A stretch of DNA of 5,802 bases from Candidatus Omnitrophota bacterium (GTDB lineage Bacteria; Omnitrophota; Gorgyraeia; Zapsychrales; JANLHA01). Shown here piece by piece: positions 1 to 4,200 of the stretch. Numbering within the stretch: position 1 is the first letter of the stretch; each line of letters starts with the position of its first letter. A program made the translations under genes and the position numbers. The stretch covers positions 1 to 5,802 of the forward strand of contig JANLHA010000320.1 in the NCBI GenBank assembly GCA_024653845.1, given 5' to 3'. The notes under the pieces were generated by a model, which saw only the letters and a list, made by a program, of their open reading frames with translations, searched no databases and had not been told where the DNA came from.

Positions 1-1
1 G

Positions 2-448
2 AAAGATGTCCGGAAGATGGAATGTTTGATGCGTTGGTGGATCACTCCGCGATTTGTGACTCAGGCCTTTTTAAAAGGGGAATTTTTCAAAGCTAAACAT
101 TTCTGCTTGCTGAAAAGTTGGTGCCAAAGTTGTTTTCGAGGAGAATTCCGCACCCCGGATTTTCACCGTGAATATCCAGCTTTGCTTCATATCAATTTTG
201 AACAATCCTATCGAGGACAAGGTCTAGGATCGCGGTTGATTAATCATTTCCTAGAATATTTGAGGGGGAATAAGGTTGTTGGTGTTCAGGCGGGGACCAT
301 GTCTGAAGAAGCTAAACAGTTTTTTTTGAAGCAAGGGTTTAAAGTGATTTTTCAGGGGCGGCGTAGTTATCTGCGATATCACATGGGACATGATACGCCT
401 GCCTTTATTCTTGGGAAGAGAATTTTTTTCGAATCAGAGAAGTCATAA
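2..448 (+). CDS. GNAT family N-acetyltransferase, 5' partial
   Basis: This is the C-terminal part of a GNAT acetyltransferase, an enzyme type that moves an acetyl group from acetyl-CoA to an amine; the substrate cannot be told. The frame is open from base 2, so the true start probably lies upstream. The ATG at 17 gives 143 residues but would lack the N-terminal strands of the fold. Counting from that ATG, a beta strand (ALLHINF, about 55-61) leads into the acetyl-CoA pyrophosphate loop YRGQGLGSRLI (65-75, matching R-x-x-G-x-G), then a helix. Next comes the GTMSEEAKQFFLKQGFKVI segment (93-111), typical of the fold's last helix and strand. I recall similar proteins, with the 'YPA-LHIN' and 'GTMSEEAK' segments, from Omnitrophota. 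The stop is TAA. The next gene starts 18 bases later behind a strong ribosome binding site, so the two are probably cotranscribed. The GNAT call is firm; the role is unknown. Confidence 0.85.
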   Translation, partial: KDVRKMECLMRWWITPRFVTQAFLKGEFFKAKHFCLLKSWCQSCFRGEFRTPDFHREYPALLHINFEQSYRGQGLGSRLINHFLEYLRGNKVVGVQAGTMSEEAKQFFLKQGFKVIFQGRRSYLRYHMGHDTPAFILGKRIFFESEKS

Positions 449-454
449 AGGAGG
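447..454 (+). promoter_or_regulatory. Shine-Dalgarno site of the DUF486 gene
   Basis: AAAGGAGG overlaps the last two bases of the upstream acetyltransferase stop codon and lies 12 bases before the ATG at 467. It is a near-perfect anti-SD match with a rather long spacer. It supports translation starting at 467 and coupling to the upstream gene, although the gene itself is interrupted. Confidence 0.75.
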
Positions 455-466
455 AATTACGGTAGA

Positions 467-793
467 ATGTCGACGATCATTTTATTAACCATCTCAAATG
501 TTTTTATGACCTTTGCTTGGTATGGGCATTTGAAATTTAAACATGAAATTCTTTGGAAAGTGATTTTGATCAGTTGGTTGATTGCTTTTTTTGAGTATTG
601 CTTTTAGGTCCCGGCTAATCGAATTGGGTATGGCCAATTCACCGCTGTTCAGCTCAAGACTATTCAAGAAATCATTACGCTATCCGTTTTTTGTGTGTTT
701 TCAGTTTTTTATTTGAAAGAGGGGTTGCGCTGGAATGATTTGCTAGGATTTGTCTTAATAGTGGCGGCAGTATTTCTGATTTTTAAGAAGTGA
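467..793 (+). pseudogene. DUF486/DMT-family membrane protein with internal TAG stop
   Basis: Reading from the ATG at 467 to the TGA at 791-793 gives 108 codons that match the small DMT-family protein DUF486 (DMT_6) along their whole length. The landmarks are SNVFMTFAWYGHLKFK (10-25), FFEYCF-stop-VPANRIGYGQF (41-58), QLKTIQEIITL (62-72) and FYLKE (81-85). Four hydrophobic helices are visible at about 4-20, 30-46, 66-83 and 91-106. Codon 47 is TAG (605-607), where as I recall the family has glutamine (QVPANRIG), one C-to-T change from CAG. No frameshift or other damage is seen, so the lesion is recent, a sequence or assembly error, or a codon that is read through. If it acts as a stop, only 46 residues (two helices) are made, and no good restart codon follows it directly. 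The family is placed among drug/metabolite-type transporters, but its substrate is unknown. The gene lies 18 bases after the acetyltransferase. Confidence 0.85.
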
Positions 794-807
794 CGTTTGT
801 CGAACCC

Positions 808-826
808 CTACCTTGTAGATTTTTTT
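808..826 (+). terminator. possible weak intrinsic terminator
   Basis: A 4-bp stem (CTAC at 808-811 with GTAG at 815-818, loop CTT) is followed after one base by seven T residues (820-826). It lies 15 bases after the DUF486 stop and before the helicase promoter, which is where a terminator would be expected. The stem is short and only half G-C, so it may be weak or accidental. Confidence 0.3.
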
Positions 827-832
827 CTTAGC

Positions 833-860
833 TTGTGAATTCTCCTCGATCACCTATAAT
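833..860 (+). promoter_or_regulatory. sigma-70-type promoter for the helicase operon, probably leaderless
   Basis: A perfect -10 hexamer TATAAT (855-860) is preceded by a -35-like TTGTGA (833-838; 4 of 6 bases match TTGACA) with a 16-base spacer. The -10 box ends 7 bases before the ATG at 868, so transcription is expected to begin on or within a base or two of that ATG, giving an mRNA with essentially no 5' leader. No Shine-Dalgarno sequence precedes the ATG, which fits. The box falls inside the coding sequence if translation started at the upstream GTG (835). That is an argument against the GTG. Confidence 0.6.
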
Positions 861-878
861 AGCGCTTATGAATTCGCC
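836..878 (+). repeat. short direct repeat at the two possible helicase starts
   Basis: TGAATTCTCC (836-845) and TGAATTCGCC (869-878) match at 9 of 10 bases and lie 33 bases (11 codons) apart. Each copy begins at the second base of a possible start codon, GTG 835 and ATG 868, so both starts would read M-N-S-P. It may be a small tandem duplication or chance; the intervening bases carry the promoter -10 box. Confidence 0.4.
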
Positions 879-2814
879 AGCTCCAAGCTTTGTTTATGAC
901 CCTTTTCAACAAGAGGCCATTGATCATATCAATCAAGGCTACTCGGTCATTGTCTCTGCTCCGACGGGGGCGGGTAAAACCGTGATTGCGGAACATGTCA
1001 TTCGTGAGTGCTTGCGAAAGGGCGAGAAGGTCATTTATACGGCTCCCATCAAAGCTCTTTCGAACCAAAAATTTCGAGACTTTCAGGAAACGGTCCCGGA
1101 CCAAATTGGGATCTTGACGGGGGATGTGACGATCAATGGTCACGCATCTGTTTTGATCATGACAACGGAAATTTTTCGTAATAAAGTTCTGGAAGAGGCC
1201 GAATCCCTCAAGGATTATTCTTGGATCATTTTTGATGAAATTCATTACCTCGATGATGAAGAGCGAGGAAGTGTCTGGGAGGAATCTCTCATCTTTTTTC
1301 CAGAACATATGAAACTTTTAGGTCTTTCGGCCACCATTCCGAATATTGATCAGTTGGCCAAATGGTTAGAGAAGATTCATCGGCGTCCGATTAAAATTGT
1401 TCAAGAAGACAAGCGGCCTGTTCCTTTGCATTTTTTTTACCAATGTCAGAGTGAGCTTTATGAAAATTTGGATCGGATGATTAAGCATGGATTTCACACA
1501 TCGGAGTTTCGAAACCATCGGAGTGGACGCATTCCTTTTTATGTTCACATCAAACACAATAATTCTGCATCTTTGATCTCTTATCTTTACGAGGAACGAT
1601 TGCTACCATGCATTTATTTTGTTTTCAGTCGTCGGAGGACTGAACAGTTAGCTGAAGAAATGAATGATTTCAATTTTCTTAATCTTCATGAGAGAGAAAA
1701 AATTATTGCTCTTTATGAAGAGTTGTGCGAGCGTTTTGATTTGACCAACGAGACAAGCGCGTATCGCCTGCGTCCATTCATTGAGCGTGGGATTGGCTAT
1801 CATCATGCGGGAATGCTGCCTACTTTAAAAGAGGTGGTTGAACGGCTTTTTACGAGTCGTTTGCTAAAAGTTATTTTCACGACGGAAACATTTGCATTAG
1901 GAATCAATATGCCCGCTCGCAGCGTGATTTTTGATGATTTGCGGAAATTTTATGGTCGTGGCCATGCGCCATTGAAAACACGTGATTTTTATCAGATGGC
2001 CGGCCGTGCCGGTCGACGTGGAATCGATACCGAAGGGTTTGTTTTTTGCCGTGTCAATCCTCATGATATCGCGCCAGATGAGTTGGAAAAAATGGTTTAT
2101 GGAAAACCGGAACGTGTGCAGTCGCAATTCAATGCCTCTTATGCAACGTTATTGAACCTTTATGAGCATCATGGTGAGAAGCTCTACGAGATTTATCCTC
2201 GATCGTTTCATCATTTTCTAGTGAAACATTTTTTGCAGGAACGTGCTGTGGACCTGTTGCGGGCCAAGGTGAACGTGCTCAAAGAATTGGGACATATTCG
2301 TCAAGGTGCGCTCACACCCAAGGGGGTTTTTGCCAGTAAAGTTTATGGATATGAGCTGATCCTTTCTGAACTTTATGATCAAGGTATTCTTGAAAAACTT
2401 TCCGAAAAAGAATTAGGCATTTTGAGTGTGGCAATTGTTTATGAGCCGCGTAAAGGGACCCAGAAACCCCAATTAAGTCAGACAGCAGATGAGTTGGAAA
2501 GTCTCACGCGTAAGGTCAAACGATTTTTACATAAGGCGGAACGTCGAGGAGGTTTGCAAGTTTTGAGTAAGCGGTGTTATTTCCATTTGGCCTCCGCGAT
2601 GGAAGCGTGGATGAGAGGCGAGGGCTTTGATGAGATTTTGCAATGTGCGGATGTGGATGAAGGTGAAATCGTAAGATTTTTTCGAATGAGCATTCAGATT
2701 TTGCGAGAAATTGCGGATACTCCAATTTCGGACGAGTTGAAGGGGCGAATTTTTCAGGCCATTGCGAAAATCAATCATGGGGTGATTGATTCCGAAAAGC
2801 AATTGAGGAGTTAA
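868..2814 (+). CDS. Ski2/Mtr4-like DExH-box RNA helicase with DSHCT domain
   Basis: A superfamily 2 ATP-dependent helicase of the Ski2/Mtr4 type, probably unwinding RNA in the cytoplasm. All core motifs are present, numbered from the ATG at 868: motif I APTGAGKT (31-38), Ia TAPIKALSNQK (58-68), Ib TTEIFRN (99-105), II DEIH (123-126), III SAT (154-156), the HHAGMLP segment (312-318), V TTETFALGINMPA (338-350) and VI QMAGRAGRRG (376-385). A DSHCT-like C-terminal domain follows (about 480-640), with the CADVDEGEIVRFFR segment (593-606) typical of these proteins. At 648 residues it is shorter than eukaryotic Ski2/Mtr4 (about 1000 or more) or actinobacterial HelY (about 900), and no arch/KOW insert is evident. 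A GTG at 835 would add 11 residues. ATG 868 is preferred because a perfect -10 box lies 7 bases before it and neither start has a Shine-Dalgarno site. It heads an apparent operon with the ttcA-like and DUF924 genes. Its RNA target is unknown. Confidence 0.9.
   Translation: MNSPAPSFVYDPFQQEAIDHINQGYSVIVSAPTGAGKTVIAEHVIRECLRKGEKVIYTAPIKALSNQKFRDFQETVPDQIGILTGDVTINGHASVLIMTTEIFRNKVLEEAESLKDYSWIIFDEIHYLDDEERGSVWEESLIFFPEHMKLLGLSATIPNIDQLAKWLEKIHRRPIKIVQEDKRPVPLHFFYQCQSELYENLDRMIKHGFHTSEFRNHRSGRIPFYVHIKHNNSASLISYLYEERLLPCIYFVFSRRRTEQLAEEMNDFNFLNLHEREKIIALYEELCERFDLTNETSAYRLRPFIERGIGYHHAGMLPTLKEVVERLFTSRLLKVIFTTETFALGINMPARSVIFDDLRKFYGRGHAPLKTRDFYQMAGRAGRRGIDTEGFVFCRVNPHDIAPDELEKMVYGKPERVQSQFNASYATLLNLYEHHGEKLYEIYPRSFHHFLVKHFLQERAVDLLRAKVNVLKELGHIRQGALTPKGVFASKVYGYELILSELYDQGILEKLSEKELGILSVAIVYEPRKGTQKPQLSQTADELESLTRKVKRFLHKAERRGGLQVLSKRCYFHLASAMEAWMRGEGFDEILQCADVDEGEIVRFFRMSIQILREIADTPISDELKGRIFQAIAKINHGVIDSEKQLRS
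2805..2810 (+). promoter_or_regulatory. Shine-Dalgarno site of the ttcA-like gene
   Basis: GAGGAG lies within the last codons of the helicase gene, 12 bases before the ATG at 2823. It supports that start and suggests that translation of the ttcA-like gene is coupled to the helicase. The spacer equals the one in front of the DUF486 gene. Confidence 0.6.
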
Positions 2815-2822
2815 AGTTTTCA

Positions 2823-3572
2823 ATGAGTCGAAGGGCGATTTCCTCTCTTTTTCTAAGTGTGTCACGTAAAGTCGGTCGGGCGATCGGTGATTTTGATTTG
2901 ATTCGGGAAGGCGACCGTATTGCCGTGGCCGTCTCAGGTGGCAAAGACAGCATTTCACTTCTTCATTTGTTAAAACACCGTCGACGATTAAGTCCGGTCA
3001 AATTTGATTTTGTCGCTGTTCATGTGGATTTTGAATTTTCTGACTTCGACCCAGCAAAACTGATCGACTATCTGGTCCAAAATGAATTCCCTTACGTGGT
3101 TGAAAAAGTGGATTCCCTTAAGGGTGAGCGTTATGAGGACATCGGTTGTTTCTGGTGGTCGAAGCATCGGCGCAAAGCTCTTTTTGAAATGGCCGATCGA
3201 GAGAAGTTTAACAAAATCGCGTTTGGTCATCACATGGATGACATCGTGGAAACCATTCTTCTGAATCAATTTTATCGAGGAGAAATTGGGGCGATGAGAC
3301 CCAAGCAAGAAATTTTTGATGGACAGCTCACATTGATTCGGCCATTAGCATATGTACGGGAAGCGGAGATGTTTGAACTGGCTCAACAGCTGAATATCAG
3401 TTCGATTGGTGGACAATCGAAGTGTGCCAACGATGACACGTCTCATCGGATGGTGATCAAGAAGATGCTGCGGGATTTTGAGAGAAACAATCCACACATT
3501 GTGAGAAATATTTTTAAGAGTTTACAGAATGTAAGAACAGAGTATTTGTTAGAGATTCCGCAAAAGAATTGA
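2823..3572 (+). CDS. TtcA-like tRNA 2-thiolation ATPase, one Fe-S cysteine missing
   Basis: A 249-residue N-type ATP pyrophosphatase of the TtcA family, which activates a tRNA base by adenylation for sulfur transfer (2-thiocytidine at position 32 in E. coli TtcA). The PP-loop SGGKDS is at 38-43, and the second family signature FGHHMDDIVETILLN (134-148) is intact. TtcA enzymes hold a [4Fe-4S] cluster through three cysteines, two of them in a CxxC motif. Here that segment reads C109-F-W-W112-S, so the first cysteine is kept and the second is tryptophan (TGG, 3156-3158). The third equivalent, C201 (QSKCAND), is present. The rest of the segment (RRKALFEMA) is normal and the frame is intact, so this is a point substitution, not decay. 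It may lower or alter cluster binding, or be a sequence error. TilS is less likely because of the cysteines and the TtcA-type C-terminus. The start has a GAGGAG site and lies 8 bases after the helicase stop. Exact substrate is an inference. Confidence 0.85.
   Translation: MSRRAISSLFLSVSRKVGRAIGDFDLIREGDRIAVAVSGGKDSISLLHLLKHRRRLSPVKFDFVAVHVDFEFSDFDPAKLIDYLVQNEFPYVVEKVDSLKGERYEDIGCFWWSKHRRKALFEMADREKFNKIAFGHHMDDIVETILLNQFYRGEIGAMRPKQEIFDGQLTLIRPLAYVREAEMFELAQQLNISSIGGQSKCANDDTSHRMVIKKMLRDFERNNPHIVRNIFKSLQNVRTEYLLEIPQKN
3401..3421 (+). repeat. perfect 8-bp inverted repeat inside the ttcA-like gene
   Basis: TTCGATTG (3401-3408) and CAATCGAA (3414-3421) are exact reverse complements around a 5-base loop, GTGGA. 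The hairpin lies in coding sequence just before the codon of C201 and has no T-tract, so it is not a terminator. It may be a chance result of codon choice. Confidence 0.45.
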
Positions 3573-3589
3573 ATTTTCGGATTGCCCTG

Positions 3590-4153
3590 ATGGATCGTAT
3601 TGAAGAAATCTTGGAATTTTGGTTTGAAGGTGTCGATGACTCGACGATCATCGATAAAAAAGTCCTGCCTTTTCGCAAGTGGTTCTCGTCTTCTCCGCAA
3701 TTTGATCAAGACATCCAAAGACAATTTGGAGCAGACTTGCTGAAAGCCGCCCAAGGCGTTTATCAAGATTGGGAAAAAACGCCGCACGGCCGGCTCGCCT
3801 TGATTCTTCTTTTCGACCAATTTTCGCGAAACATCTATCGCAATACACCCCAAATGTATGCATTTGATTCGTTCGCTTTGCAATTGACTCTCAAAACAAT
3901 CCAAGAAAAGAGAGATCAAGAGTTGATGTTGATTGAACGGGCCTTTTTGTATATGCCTTTGATGCATTCGGAAGATCGTCGGATGCAGGAGCTTTCGGTC
4001 CAGTGTTTTGAACAGTTGGTCGCAGATGCTCGACAACAGAATCCTGCCAATGTTTCTTACTACGAATATCATTTGACCTACGCAAAGAAATACCTCTCGA
4101 TCATCTCCCAATTTGGCCGTTTTCCACACCGGAACCCGATTCTGGGACGTTAA
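3590..4153 (+). CDS. DUF924 family protein
   Basis: A 187-residue, mostly alpha-helical, soluble protein of the DUF924 family, which has no established function that I know of. Its signatures are in the usual order: ILEFWF (7-12), FRKWFSSSPQFDQDI (28-42), GRLALILLFDQFSRNIYR (67-84), FLYMPLMHSED (119-129) and FGRFPHRNPILGR (175-187). It stops directly after the last motif, whereas as I recall most members continue for about 15 residues (an ST-PEE-type tail), so the C-terminus looks clipped. The ATG at 3590 is chosen because family members begin just before the EFWF motif. An in-frame TTG at 3569 overlaps the ttcA-like stop by 4 bases (TTGA) and would add 7 residues. Neither start has a strong Shine-Dalgarno site, so translation is probably coupled to the upstream gene. 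It looks like the third gene of the helicase operon. No signal peptide or membrane segment is seen. Confidence 0.85.
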   Translation: MDRIEEILEFWFEGVDDSTIIDKKVLPFRKWFSSSPQFDQDIQRQFGADLLKAAQGVYQDWEKTPHGRLALILLFDQFSRNIYRNTPQMYAFDSFALQLTLKTIQEKRDQELMLIERAFLYMPLMHSEDRRMQELSVQCFEQLVADARQQNPANVSYYEYHLTYAKKYLSIISQFGRFPHRNPILGR

Positions 4154-4163
4154 CGAGGCCACC

Positions 4164-4193
4164 TTGATTATTTATTAATATATATCGTATACT
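4164..4193 (+). promoter_or_regulatory. sigma-70-type promoter for the exported protein gene, probably leaderless
   Basis: A -10 hexamer TATACT (4188-4193; 5 of 6 bases match TATAAT) follows a -35-like TTGATT (4164-4169; 4 of 6) with an 18-base, very AT-rich spacer. The -10 box ends 7 bases before the ATG at 4201, the same distance as in front of the helicase gene. There is no Shine-Dalgarno site at a working distance; only a GAG lies 2 bases before the ATG. A leaderless or near-leaderless transcript is inferred. No clear terminator precedes it in the 47-base gap, so read-through from the upstream operon may also occur. Confidence 0.55.
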
Positions 4194-4200
4194 TTGAGTG

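Noticed and set aside
850..1308. A 152-codon open frame on the - strand opposite the helicase start
   Set aside because: It mirrors helicase motifs I to II, has no ribosome site that I can see and looks like no protein family.
1998..2014. Inverted repeat CCGGC-CGT-GCCGG in the helicase gene
   Set aside because: It encodes helicase motif VI (GRAGRRG), whose Gly/Arg/Ala codons make such repeats likely.
2527..2958. A 143-codon open frame on the - strand across the helicase/ttcA-like junction
   Set aside because: It overlaps conserved motifs of both + strand genes, including the ttcA-like PP-loop, and shows no recognisable domain.
2823..3572. TilS (tRNA-Ile lysidine synthetase) as the identity of the PP-loop protein
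   Set aside because: The protein has the TtcA-type cysteine segment, the GHHMDDIVETILLN signature and the C-terminal cysteine, and lacks the extra C-terminal domains usual in TilS.
3443..4162. A 239-codon open frame on the - strand opposite the end of the ttcA-like gene and the DUF924 gene
   Set aside because: It lies opposite two well-supported genes, resembles no family I know, and has low-complexity stretches typical of a mirrored coding frame.
4145..4180. Possible frameshift at the DUF924 end: deleting one T at 4150-4151 would add N-E-A-T-L-I-I-Y
   Set aside because: The extra residues only vaguely resemble the usual family tail and run into a stop after 8 codons, inside the next gene's promoter.
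4170..4191. AT-rich run between the DUF924 gene and the exported protein gene as a possible replication origin or attachment site
   Set aside because: It is only about 20 bases, has no DnaA-box-like or repeated sequence, and is explained as a promoter spacer.
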